From positions 1-37,303 of the forward strand of contig DGWD01000036.1 in assembly GCA_002395155.1 (NCBI GenBank): 37,303 bases of DNA. Reading direction: 5' to 3'. Position numbers and translations under genes: made by a program. How positions within the stretch are numbered: the first letter of the stretch is position 1; every line of letters begins with the position of its first letter. Source of the stretch: Treponema sp. UBA4267. GTDB taxonomy: Bacteria > Spirochaetota > Spirochaetia > Treponematales > Treponemataceae. This document shows, in pieces, positions 17,001 to 23,890 of the stretch. Below the pieces are notes generated by a model that was not told the DNA's origin, did no database searches, and saw only the letters and a program-made list of their open reading frames with translations.

Positions 17001-17132
17001 TAAATCATATCCTTCATACTTCTCACTAAAGTTTTTTTCTGGAATAAGACTTGAAACGACAAAAATTAGAACAATAACAAGAATTGTAATAATTACGTTT
17101 CGAACAGTTTTATTAATTTTTATTCCTACCAT
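14085..17132 (-). CDS. Membrane-anchored 1015-aa solute-binding protein with N-terminal carbohydrate-binding-like domains
   Basis: Typical sugar-binding proteins are 400-550 aa; this one is about twice that. A single membrane segment lies near residues 12-30 (VIITILVIVLIFVVSSLIP) with no lipobox. Two related beta-sandwich regions follow, near 75-232 and 262-410. Each has a W-x-V/E-x-(D/E)-V-P-x-x-G-(F/W)-Y core (SVTWYVDVPQAGFYNISM; WIEWEMEVPEDGWYTISI) and a closing FxKGx(N/H)xIxLE strand, resembling CBM6/CBM35-like modules. A helical linker spans about 420-550, then a family 1 binding fold at about 565-965 (VIEVWIVTGRDQSQILKNMV; VVAGNGPDIVISAYSRAPV). AGGAA precedes the ATG. It leads the nine-gene cluster. 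A polymer-gripping, surface-tethered binding role is inferred. Confidence 0.8.
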   Translation of the reverse strand: MVGIKINKTVRNVIITILVIVLIFVVSSLIPEKNFSEKYEGYDLVTSIGATSSTKTYSEYMQEHKNAKTPAVSVSVDVAAFDKANSYGTEAKSDYYGKDVVVTEDRSSVTWYVDVPQAGFYNISMEYIAIPSRNVNMERILYINDEMPFNGADILSFFRLWKDGGPVKFDNQGNSIRPSQVEFFEYQNVLFKSDLGYEVEPYRFYFKKGQNKITLESTNEPMAISALSLVPVKKYDTYEQYLAKQKSKPENDKSTGVSIKIQGEDSVRRSDPSLFARYDRSSATTEPHSVTKTILNYTGGDSWKSPGQWIEWEMEVPEDGWYTISIKGRQFYQRGYIACRSVYIDGEIPVDTLKSVGFDYSSDWSLVTLKDENKVPYKFHFTKGKHTIRLEVTLGDIGAVINDLQDSIFRLNIIYRTILVLTGTNPDQFRDYKIDKVYPNEVEAMMLESRRLYQQVDNFVALTGEKSDKIAPAETLAIQLEQFYKRPDKITKAFQNFKDNITSLGSSLLSMTESKLDIDYILVQSANDKIKSIKPNFFKNAGHELASFTSSFFVDSTNLGNVYEEDADHVIEVWIVTGRDQSQILKNMVDDSFSPQTGINVNVKLININALLTAVVAGNGPDIVISAYSRAPVDYALRNAVVDLHRFADCDEVLKNFKPSAYEPYEYNNGLYALPETETFNLLFYRKDILEQLGLEVPQTWEDLVNILPTLQGNNLDVGIPYPTLLTAETDILNYYSMVYQRGGSVYNEKGTKTVIDSEEGIGAFKLYTSFYNSYGLPQIFDFLSRFRTGEMPIGIQNYTAYNTLSVSAPEIRGLWDFTYLPGTIQEDGSINRSNVASTVCTMMIKKGMDLSDLADSDEFANLSYDSVYAQKIADEIAPKVDEKTFAKIMKNEERMSDSWEFMKWWASTDTQVRFGRELEAILGSSGRYATANVEALKQLAWNSRQIEILEKSLDESIGVPEVPGSYYTARHVVNGIRKVCNEKEEPRETLIDYTRKVNEELTRKRQEFNLPVEE

Positions 17133-17148
17133 AGTATTCCTATTTTAC

Positions 17149-17173
17149 CATAGGTTCTTTTATAAGACATAGG
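17149..17173. repeat. Direct repeat CATAGG flanking a candidate -10 in front of the sugar cluster
   Basis: CATAGG occurs at 17149-17154 and 17168-17173, 19 bases apart, and brackets a TATAAA-like -10 (minus strand) for the gene starting at 17132. A nearby CCTAT (17139-17143) pairs with ATAGG at 17150-17154. The hexamers could be an operator for the cluster, but short AT-rich repeats also arise by chance. Confidence 0.3.
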
Positions 17174-17209
17174 AAAAACTACTTAAAAAATTACTTTTAT
17201 TTACTTAAT

Positions 17210-17557
17210 TTATTTTTGAAAATAATCATTAAACTCCTGATCGCTATGCATACCTTCTTTTTTAGAAGAATTCTGCTCTTTGTTTTTTGATGAAGATTTT
17301 TTGTCCTCATCATTAATATTTGCACTCTTAAGATTTTCTACATCATCATCTTCATACATATCTTCGTTTTCGTTGTATGGCATAATAATCCACAATACAA
17401 GATATATAAGGAGACCTGTACCTTTTAAACAGCCAAGCAGGACAGAAATAACTCTTACAATAGTTGGATCTACATTAAAATAGTCTGCAAGACCTGCACA
17501 AACTCCACCAATTATTCTGTTTTTTCTAGATTTGTATAATTTCTTTTTCATGTTCAT
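17210..17557 (-). CDS. PspC domain protein
   Basis: A 115-aa protein. The N-terminal PspC domain carries KLYKSRKNRIIGGVCAGLADYF, then NVDPTIVRVI and one membrane segment near residues 38-60 (LLGCLKGTGLLIYLVLWIIMP). The remaining half is very acidic and then charged and probably disordered (YEDDDVENL; DEDKKSSSKNKEQ). PspC-type proteins are inner-membrane factors tied to envelope stress responses. It follows the DUF1700/DUF4097-type gene by 18 bases, with AGGAG upstream of the ATG at 17557, and completes a PadR-controlled three-gene unit. Confidence 0.9.
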   Translation of the reverse strand: MNMKKKLYKSRKNRIIGGVCAGLADYFNVDPTIVRVISVLLGCLKGTGLLIYLVLWIIMPYNENEDMYEDDDVENLKSANINDEDKKSSSKNKEQNSSKKEGMHSDQEFNDYFQK

Positions 17558-17575
17558 ATGCTCTCCTTTTCGTTT

Positions 17576-18496
17576 TTAGTTAATCTGAATATTTACACTA
17601 CCCATTCCGCAATTTACAGAAAGATGATTTTCTTTTACTTGATTATTAAAAATCTTACAAACGCCACTTTTCTTTTCGTTATTAAACTTAAAATCTCCTA
17701 GACCAAGTTTAATATCGTAAGAGTAATCTGCAGGATTGCCTTTTAGATTAAGTTTTACACTTCCCATTCCACAGTCAATATTTGAATTACCTTTTAAGAT
17801 TCCTTCAAATGTAAGATTTCCCATTCCACATCTAAAGTCTATTTTGCCACCTTCAACCGATCCTATGACTAAATTACCGGCACCAACTTCAATATTTCCT
17901 TTTGAGCAAGTGAAATTAATATTTTTAGTTATACAATTACCGGCACCAATCATAATCTGAAATTTTTCAAGTTTTGCCTTATTTGGAATGGTAACAAGGA
18001 TTCTAGGAACAACTCTTCTACTTCTGTCATGACTCCAGAAATTAAAATTCAGGCGTTTTGAATTATTTATTGTAAGAGTTCCATCATTAGAAAGATGACA
18101 ATTCAAAGCCTGACTTTCAATACCACGACTTTCTACGGCATATTTACTTCCAGAAATAATAACAACTTCGGCAGTAGAAAAACTCAGGTAAAGATTTTTT
18201 ACAGAATCCTGATCAAAATCATAATACAAAGCCTGTGCAGATGATTGAGAAAATTTCTTTTCATCATCATCCTTTTCTTCGGATTTATTTTTATTTGCAC
18301 CAACAAGGGCATTTGCAAACTTTTCTGTAATTGTCTTGGCAAGCTCTTCTGGACTCCCAAGTTCTTCAATCACTTTTTGATCATCATTTGCTTCATCAAA
18401 ATAGTCTGAGTAATATTGTACAGCTTCAGCTTTTTCATTTTCTGTGAGTGACAAAAGATTGTTTTCCAATTGTTTTATGTATTCATCCCTATTCAT
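17576..18496 (-). CDS. DUF1700 (HAAS) plus DUF4097-like beta-repeat protein
   Basis: A 306-aa protein. Residues 1-60 form an HAAS/DUF1700-type helical domain (MNRDEYIKQLENNLLSL; ELGSPEELAKTITEKF), which commonly partners PadR-type regulators. A charged linker follows (NKSEEKDDDEKKF, near 75). Residues about 90-306 are a repetitive beta structure with recurring glycine turns (GAGNCI, GAGNLVI, CGMGNLTF, CGMGSVKL, CGMGSVNI), as in DUF4097 adhesin-like or polymer-forming repeats. No signal peptide or membrane segment is seen, so it is probably cytoplasmic or membrane-associated. The ATG overlaps the PadR stop (TAATG), with GGGAG just upstream. Confidence 0.8.
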   Translation of the reverse strand: MNRDEYIKQLENNLLSLTENEKAEAVQYYSDYFDEANDDQKVIEELGSPEELAKTITEKFANALVGANKNKSEEKDDDEKKFSQSSAQALYYDFDQDSVKNLYLSFSTAEVVIISGSKYAVESRGIESQALNCHLSNDGTLTINNSKRLNFNFWSHDRSRRVVPRILVTIPNKAKLEKFQIMIGAGNCITKNINFTCSKGNIEVGAGNLVIGSVEGGKIDFRCGMGNLTFEGILKGNSNIDCGMGSVKLNLKGNPADYSYDIKLGLGDFKFNNEKKSGVCKIFNNQVKENHLSVNCGMGSVNIQIN

Positions 18497-18810
18497 TACT
18501 TACTTTCTCCCATTAATATTTCATTTACCCCTTTTCTGAAGGTAACCCATTCACTTCTATATTTATCCAGTAAAATCATTCCGTTTGAAGTAATTTTATA
18601 ATAACGACGATTTCTACCCTGGAACTCGACATCATATGTTTCCAAACAATTATCCTTCTGAAGCCTTCGTAAAACTGGATACAAAGTACTTTCAGAAACA
18701 TCCATTATTTTCCGGACATCCTGCGTTATTTTGTAGCCATAAGTTCCTTCCTGACTAACTACAGACAGAACCACAGCATCCAAAAGTGCAGAGCCCGCTG
18801 TAAAAACCAT
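18496..18810 (-). CDS. PadR family transcriptional regulator
   Basis: A short (104-aa) winged-helix regulator. LDAVVLSVVSQEGTYGYKI, VSESTLYPVLRRLQKDNCLE and NRRYYKITSNG are the classic PadR segments. I place the start at the ATG at 18810, six bases after a perfect AGGAGG; the in-frame GTG at 18816 abuts that site and is less likely. It lacks the long C-terminal dimer domain of larger PadR proteins, as usual for the PadR-s1 (LadR-like) group. It probably represses its own unit with the two downstream genes. Its 190-nt leader is unusually structured. Confidence 0.93.
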   Translation of the reverse strand: MVFTAGSALLDAVVLSVVSQEGTYGYKITQDVRKIMDVSESTLYPVLRRLQKDNCLETYDVEFQGRNRRYYKITSNGMILLDKYRSEWVTFRKGVNEILMGESK

Positions 18811-19074
18811 GCACACCTCCTAAAAAATCATGAACAAATCTTCAGATTTGAGAATGATTTTTTATGCACATTCGTAACGTAGTGAGAATGTGCAGTATAT
18901 AAACAAGTATCAAAATAACATTTTGAAACTTGCAACAAACATTGGCTGCACCAACTTGCAGACAATGTTTGTACCCCCTCCTAAGTTATAATATTGTTTA
19001 TATCTATATATTATATATTATATAGTATTACGTCAAGTAAAATATTATAAATAAAATGAAATAGAGTAAAAAAA
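18811..19074 (-). other. Structured 5' leader of the PadR unit (non-coding, hairpin array)
   Basis: This is the only stretch over 300 bases without a clear gene (18811-19146). It holds four consecutive inverted repeats. 18822-18863: outer arms of 10 bp and inner CAAATC/GATTTG, followed on the minus strand by U6. 18865-18894: perfect 9-bp TGCACATTC/GAATGTGCA. 18904-18932: 13-bp arms with one mismatch. 18935-18972: 10-bp ACAAACATTG/CAATGTTTGT plus inner CTGCA/TGCAG. The octamer CCTCCTAA occurs on both sides (18816-18823 and 18977-18984), each copy being an AGGAGG on the coding strand. 18985-19074 is very AT-rich and contains the promoter. Confidence 0.6.
19008..19036 (-). promoter_or_regulatory. 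Candidate promoter of the PadR unit
   Basis: Minus strand: -35 TTGACG (19031-19036), 17-base spacer, -10 TAATAT (19008-19013). Because the region is a run of TATA repeats, other -10 registers such as TATAAT with a 15-base spacer are possible. The start of transcription would be near 19000, giving a leader of about 190 nt. Confidence 0.45.
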
Positions 19075-19099
19075 AGGCAGACCTTAAAAAAGTCTGCCT
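19075..19099 (-). terminator. Terminator of the oadGAB operon
   Basis: AGGCAGAC/GTCTGCCT, a perfect 8-bp stem with an AT-rich loop, followed on the minus strand by a long U run (complement of A at 19068-19075). It lies 48 bases after the OadB stop. Confidence 0.88.
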
Positions 19100-19146
19100 G
19101 ATATCTTTTAGATACGGATTAATTTATTTGCCCTGATTGCTGACCG

Positions 19147-20571
19147 TTACATACCATAAGTTGCAATAAATACACCAGCAGCAATTGCAGTTCCAATTAC
19201 ACCAGAAACGTTTGGTCCCATAGCGTGCATCAAAAGGAAGTTTGTAGGGTCTTCTGACATTCCAACCTTGTTTGCTACACGGGCTGCCATTGGAACTGCT
19301 GATACACCAGCCGAACCGATAAGCGGATTAATCTTTTCTTTAAGGAAGAGGTTCATCAATTTTGCCATCAAAAGTCCACCAGCAGTAGCAATTGCAAAAG
19401 CAAGCAAACCAAGGAGAATAATTCCCAATGAATTCAAGTTCATAATCTTTTCTGGAGTCATCTGAGAACCTACTCCAAGAGAAAGAAGAATTGAAACGAT
19501 ATTCATCAGTTCATTTTCCATTGTCTTGGAAAGCCTTTCTACAACGCCACACTGTTTTACAAAGTTACCGAATGCAAGCATACCAATAAGAGGAGCTGCA
19601 GTTGGAAGAAGTAATGCAGTAACAATAAGAAGCATCATAGGGAAAAGGATTTTTTCTGTTTTTGATACAGGACGAAGCTGTTTCATCTTAATCTGACGTT
19701 CTTTCTTACTTGTAAGAAGCTTCATAATTGGAGGCTGAATCATTGGTACTAAAGCCATGTAAGAATAAGCAGCTACGGCAATTACAGCCATCATTTCTGG
19801 AGCAAGTTTTGCAGAAACGTAAATTGATGTAGGACCATCTGCACCACCAATAATAGCAATTGCAGCAGCCTGCTTCATTGTATAATCAATTCCTGGAATA
19901 TAATTCAAAAGTGCAACACCAAAGAGTGTAGCAAATACACCAAGCTGAGCAGCACCACCAAGCAAAGCCATTTTAGGGTTAGCAATAAGAGGACCAAAGT
20001 CTGTCATAGCACCAATACCCATAAAAATAAGCATTGGGAAGAATTCGTTTCCAACACCTGCTTTATAGATAATGTGCAACATTCCGTCAGGTCCTGTACC
20101 CATTCCAGCTCCTGGAATATTTACAAGAATTGTACCAAATCCAATTGGAATAAGAAGAAGAGGTTCAAAACCTTTTGCAGCTCCAAGGTAAACAATTAAG
20201 AAACCTATTGCCATCATAAGGAATGACTGCCAGCCAGGAGCTTTTTTACCTGCAAAAGGATCTACTGCAGCGGCAGCTTCTTTTACAGCTTCTTCTGCTT
20301 TTTCTTCAGCAATTTCTTCTGCTGTTTCTGTATGGAAAATCTTATAAATACCAGTATTTTTACCAATATTTTCAAAGAACTGTCCTACAGAAATTTTAGG
20401 AATATTTTCAGAACCTTTTACAATTGTCTGTCCATGACTAGTTGATGAAGATGATTTAGAATCACCAATACCACAACCAGCAAATGAAAGAACAAGAGCT
20501 ATCAAACAAATGATTGAACATGTTCTGAATGTCTTATATTTATCATTCTTTTTATTTAATTCTGTTTCCAT
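19147..20571 (-). CDS. oadB: Sodium-pump oxaloacetate decarboxylase beta subunit
   Basis: The membrane subunit that decarboxylates carboxybiotin and exports Na+. The core from about residue 110 has the usual multi-pass helices and the motifs IIGGADGPTSIYVSAKLAPE (holding the key Asp) and LLMHAMGPNVSGVIGTAIAAGV at the C-terminus. At 474 aa it exceeds typical OadB (about 375-435). The extra N-terminus has a hydrophobic helix ending in a lipobox-like FAGC near residue 33, a Ser-rich stretch and an Ala/Glu helix (EEIAEEKAEEAVKEAAAAV). The ATG overlaps the oadA stop (TAATG), with GGAG upstream. Related decarboxylases (methylmalonyl-CoA, glutaconyl-CoA) share this subunit; the OadA partner favours oxaloacetate. 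Confidence 0.93.
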   Translation of the reverse strand: METELNKKNDKYKTFRTCSIICLIALVLSFAGCGIGDSKSSSSTSHGQTIVKGSENIPKISVGQFFENIGKNTGIYKIFHTETAEEIAEEKAEEAVKEAAAAVDPFAGKKAPGWQSFLMMAIGFLIVYLGAAKGFEPLLLIPIGFGTILVNIPGAGMGTGPDGMLHIIYKAGVGNEFFPMLIFMGIGAMTDFGPLIANPKMALLGGAAQLGVFATLFGVALLNYIPGIDYTMKQAAAIAIIGGADGPTSIYVSAKLAPEMMAVIAVAAYSYMALVPMIQPPIMKLLTSKKERQIKMKQLRPVSKTEKILFPMMLLIVTALLLPTAAPLIGMLAFGNFVKQCGVVERLSKTMENELMNIVSILLSLGVGSQMTPEKIMNLNSLGIILLGLLAFAIATAGGLLMAKLMNLFLKEKINPLIGSAGVSAVPMAARVANKVGMSEDPTNFLLMHAMGPNVSGVIGTAIAAGVFIATYGM

Positions 20572-22670
20572 TACTGAATCTCCGCAAGAGTTGCACCCTG
20601 TGCAATCTGAGAACCAGCAGCTGCTACAAAATGAACTTTACCAGCAGCACCAGCTTTAATTTCCAATTCCATTTTCATAGATTCAACAATAATTACTGTT
20701 GTATCAGCTTTTACAGATGTACCTTCTGCTACAGCATAACGAAGAAGTGTACCAGCTACAGGAGCGGTTACGGGTGTTCCTGAACCACTAGCTACTGGAG
20801 CAGCACTTGGTGCAGGAGCGGCAGGAGCTGGTTTTGGAGCTGGAGCAACAGAAGCAGGAGCTGCAACTGGAGCACCACCCAAAGTAGCAAGAGTCTGTCC
20901 TGCCTGAACCTGAGTTCCTGGCTGAACTGTAAAATTAATAGTTCCTGCTTCTGGAGCTTTTACTTCAAGTTCCATCTTCATAGATTCAATAATAATTACT
21001 GTATCACCTTTTTTAACCTGTGAACCAGGAGCAACAGCATGGCGGAGTAAAGTACCTGCAACAGGTGAAGGAACTGGCTTTCCACCACTAACAGCTACTG
21101 GAGCACTAGCAGGGGCTGTAGTGTTGCTTGCAGAAACTGCAGGAGCACCGAATGTAACATTATAAGCAGTTCCATTTACATTTACTGACATAGAATCGCC
21201 AGCAGGTCCTGTTGTAACATTATAAGCAGTACCGTTTACATTGATTGTATATGAACCGCCCTTATTTTCTTTAGCAGGAGCAACTGCAACTTCTTTCTTA
21301 GCAAATGTAGAAGCGGCATCAACTGGTCCCTTAGAACGTTCAGCAAAGAATTTTGGAGCAACATTAGGGAACATTGCATAAGTGAGAACATCTTCATCTG
21401 AACCGTCACCACCAGCCTTCTTTGCTTCTTCAACCATTTTGTCCCATTCAGGTTCAATAAGATCTGCAGGACGGCATGTAACAACTGCATCCATATGATT
21501 CTGTTCAAGAGCTTTCTTAACAAGTTCTGGATCTGCATCTGTAGGAAGTTTACCAAACTTACCAGTGATAAGGTTACGGAAGTCCTGAGTCATTACTTTG
21601 TAAGGTCCCATAAGAACGTTCATAACAGCCTGTGTACCAACAATCTGAGAAGTTGGAGTTACAAGAGGAACGTAACCTGCAGCCTTGTGAACTTTTGGAA
21701 GTTCTTCAAGAACTGCATCCATCTTATCGCCTGCATTCTGCTGTTTAAGCTGGCTTTCAAGGTTAGAGAGCATTCCACCTGGAACCTGAGAAAGAAGGAT
21801 ACGTGTATCAGCACCAAGGAAAGCTGATTCAAGTGAAGAGTAATGTTTACGAACTTCACGGAAGTAAGCTGCAATTTCAAGAAGAAGCTTTGTATCAAGG
21901 CCAGTATCCATATCTGTACCTTTGAGCATTTCTACTACAGTTTCTGTTGGCGAATGAGAAGTACCCATAGACATAGAAGAAATTGCAGTATCAAGCCAGT
22001 CAGCCCCTGCTTCAGCAGCTTTCAAAAGTGTTGCAACAGAAAGACCTGTTGTAGCGTGTGAGTGGATTTCTATAGGAAGATCTACCTTAGCCTTGATTTT
22101 CTGTACGAGGTCATAAGCATCGTATGGTTTTAAAAGACCAGACATATCTTTAATACAGATAGAATCTGCACCAAAGTCTGCATAAGTCTTAGCAAGTTCT
22201 GCATATTTTTCGTTTGTGTGGAATGGAGTTACGGCATAAGAAATAGCCATCTGAACATCAACTCCAGATTTTTTAGCAGCCTTTGTAGCACATTCCATAT
22301 TACGCGGATCGTTACATGCATCGAAGATACGGAAACATCCGATACCATTTTTTGCAGCTGTAGCAACAAATTTTTCTACTACATCATCAGCATAGTGCTT
22401 GTAACCAAGAAGGTTCTGAGCACGAAGAAGCATCATGATTTTGTTATTTGGAAGTGCTGCATGAAGCTTGCGAAGACGATCCCAAGGATCTTCATTAAGG
22501 AAGCGGATACAAGAGTCATAAGTAGCTCCTCCCCATCCTTCGATATATTTATAACCAACTTTATCAAGTTTGTCGCAGATTGGAAGCATATCTGCTGTAG
22601 TCATACGTGTTGCGTGAAGACTCTGATGAGCATCACGAATTGCCAGTTCTGTAATTCCAACTTTAGCCAT
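20571..22670 (-). CDS. oadA: Oxaloacetate decarboxylase alpha subunit with two biotinyl domains
   Basis: A carboxyltransferase that moves the carboxyl group of oxaloacetate onto biotin. The N-terminal TIM barrel starts with LAIRDAHQSLHATRM and includes CIKDMSGLLKPYDA and EIHSHATTGLSVATLL (metal and substrate site), then a PYC_OADA-type conserved domain to about residue 445. A segment with two copies of VNGTAYNVT follows near 475-510. Two biotin-attachment domains lie at about 530-597 and 631-699, each with ESMKMELE; the modified lysines should be about K565 and K666. An Ala/Pro linker separates them. Standard OadA (about 590-600 aa) has one such domain. AGGAG precedes the ATG. Confidence 0.94.
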   Translation of the reverse strand: MAKVGITELAIRDAHQSLHATRMTTADMLPICDKLDKVGYKYIEGWGGATYDSCIRFLNEDPWDRLRKLHAALPNNKIMMLLRAQNLLGYKHYADDVVEKFVATAAKNGIGCFRIFDACNDPRNMECATKAAKKSGVDVQMAISYAVTPFHTNEKYAELAKTYADFGADSICIKDMSGLLKPYDAYDLVQKIKAKVDLPIEIHSHATTGLSVATLLKAAEAGADWLDTAISSMSMGTSHSPTETVVEMLKGTDMDTGLDTKLLLEIAAYFREVRKHYSSLESAFLGADTRILLSQVPGGMLSNLESQLKQQNAGDKMDAVLEELPKVHKAAGYVPLVTPTSQIVGTQAVMNVLMGPYKVMTQDFRNLITGKFGKLPTDADPELVKKALEQNHMDAVVTCRPADLIEPEWDKMVEEAKKAGGDGSDEDVLTYAMFPNVAPKFFAERSKGPVDAASTFAKKEVAVAPAKENKGGSYTINVNGTAYNVTTGPAGDSMSVNVNGTAYNVTFGAPAVSASNTTAPASAPVAVSGGKPVPSPVAGTLLRHAVAPGSQVKKGDTVIIIESMKMELEVKAPEAGTINFTVQPGTQVQAGQTLATLGGAPVAAPASVAPAPKPAPAAPAPSAAPVASGSGTPVTAPVAGTLLRYAVAEGTSVKADTTVIIVESMKMELEIKAGAAGKVHFVAAAGSQIAQGATLAEIQ

Positions 22671-22688
22671 CTTTTATATTCTCCTAAA

Positions 22689-22946
22689 TTACGATTTTAA
22701 TGTCTTGTCATGAACGGCAGCAGCGATTGCCGCAATGATTGCACCATCATTTCCAGTCTGCTGAACTGGAGTTGAAGCCACTGGAGTTGTTGTTTTAGCA
22801 GGTTCTTCCTTATCCAACTTAAAAGCATGAAGAATTACGTGAAGCAACTTCATGCACAAAATAAGAATAATGATAAAGCTGAAAACAACACTCATACCAA
22901 GCAAAGTCAGTAGTCCGCTCTGACCAAGCATTTCAGTAATTGTCAT
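22689..22946 (-). CDS. oadG: Oxaloacetate decarboxylase gamma subunit
   Basis: An 85-aa protein with one membrane helix near residues 15-36 (LGMSVVFSFIIILILCMKLLH), the usual OadG layout, followed by a Pro/Thr-rich stretch and a short C-terminal part. OadG anchors and assembles the alpha and beta subunits. It is first in the operon (oadG-oadA-oadB) with AAGGA before the ATG. The C-terminus EAAI-like helix ends AAAVHDKTLKS and lacks a clear histidine zinc cluster. Confidence 0.85.
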   Translation of the reverse strand: MTITEMLGQSGLLTLLGMSVVFSFIIILILCMKLLHVILHAFKLDKEEPAKTTTPVASTPVQQTGNDGAIIAAIAAAVHDKTLKS

Positions 22947-23012
22947 ATATCAATCCTTATAAAAAGTATCTTTAAAAAAATCGAAAATTTTATCCCGATT
23001 CTAATTGTGGGA

Positions 23013-23041
23013 ATTATAGATTATACCTATCAAAAATTCAA
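23013..23041 (-). promoter_or_regulatory. Promoter of the oadGAB operon
   Basis: Minus strand: -35 TTGAAT (23036-23041), a 17-base spacer and a perfect -10 TATAAT (23013-23018). The leader to the oadG ATG is about 60 nt. It lies back to back with the plus-strand promoter at 23060-23087. Confidence 0.65.
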
Positions 23042-23059
23042 TTCCACTTTTTCTTATGT

Positions 23060-23087
23060 TTTACAATATAGAGTGTCTTTTAATAAT
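23060..23087 (+). promoter_or_regulatory. Candidate promoter of the plus-strand membrane gene
   Basis: -35 TTTACA (23060-23065), a 16-base spacer and -10 AATAAT (23082-23087). Transcription would start near 23095, about 28 bases before the ATG at 23123. Confidence 0.4.
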
Positions 23088-23122
23088 GTTTTTACTATGT
23101 TAATATGAATTAAGGATTTTAT

Positions 23123-23806
23123 ATGACTATTTCAAACTGGATTTTTCTTTCTTTTTCTATAATTTCAATTGCAATTTACATAGTTTCTTCCATAAAAAAA
23201 TGGACCATCATAAAAAAAATCTCTGCAGCATGTATGATGCCTTTTATTGCAGCTCTAAGCATTAGTTTTTTATATAATGAACTTCCTGATTCACGTCATA
23301 CAATTTTAACAACTATTACAACAACAACCCTTGCAACTCTTACAGAAATTCTTTTTATATACGAACACAAAAGATCTTTACGCATTTTTTTTAGAATATC
23401 CTTCCTTGTTACTCTTTTAGGCTGGATGGAACTCTATAAATCAACCTTTTACATTTATTCTTTTTCAAAATGGATTTCTATTCTTGCAAGCATAATTTAC
23501 ATAGCAGGAAGCATTTATATTTTAATATTAACAGGCAAACAAAAACTTTATGAATACCTCATGTTCCTGCTTACTCTTGCAATTGGAATAATTTTACACT
23601 TTAGTTCCTTAATCAGGCTTTGTTACAATTTTGGACTTCCCTCATGTCTCTTATTTATTGGTACAAGCATGACTTTAGCCCACATAATCTTTTATATTCT
23701 TGATTATTCGAAGTACCACTTTAAGTACAGCAAGACCATTAATTTGATAATGATTACACTTGCTCAAGCCCTAATCACATTCTCTAACGTAATACTGATG
23801 AAATAA
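23123..23806 (+). CDS. Multi-pass membrane protein, possibly YhhN/TMEM86-like
   Basis: A 227-aa, very hydrophobic protein with about eight membrane segments (near residues 5-24, 34-52, 62-82, 90-106, 115-136, 143-162, 170-191 and 203-224). An eight-helix layout with KKISAACMMPFIAAL early and GTSMTLAHIIFYILDYSKY late is reminiscent of YhhN/lysoplasmalogenase-like proteins, but I cannot confirm the family. AAGGA lies 7 bases before the ATG. It is the only plus-strand gene in the window, divergent from oadG and convergent with dapB, and is probably a single-gene unit. Confidence 0.6.
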   Translation: MTISNWIFLSFSIISIAIYIVSSIKKWTIIKKISAACMMPFIAALSISFLYNELPDSRHTILTTITTTTLATLTEILFIYEHKRSLRIFFRISFLVTLLGWMELYKSTFYIYSFSKWISILASIIYIAGSIYILILTGKQKLYEYLMFLLTLAIGIILHFSSLIRLCYNFGLPSCLLFIGTSMTLAHIIFYILDYSKYHFKYSKTINLIMITLAQALITFSNVILMK

Positions 23807-23820
23807 TTAATGCTCAAAAA

Positions 23821-23862
23821 AAGGACTGATAAGGAAAAATAAACTTTCCTAAATCAGTCCTT
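23821..23862. terminator. Bidirectional terminator between the plus-strand membrane gene and dapB
   Basis: Perfect outer arms AAGGACTGAT/ATCAGTCCTT and inner arms GGAAA/TTTCC form a long stem. An A run on the left (23816-23822) gives the U tract for the minus strand (after dapB). The plus-strand tail is only weakly T-rich (TTCT). Confidence 0.82.
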
Positions 23863-23890
23863 CTCCAAAAAACAAGACTTTACTTTAAAA

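Noticed and set aside
18824..18976. The hairpin array as a classic MITE
   Set aside because: Despite the flanking octamer, the ends of the segment are not inverted repeats of each other, and AGGAGG-type octamers recur naturally as ribosome binding sites.
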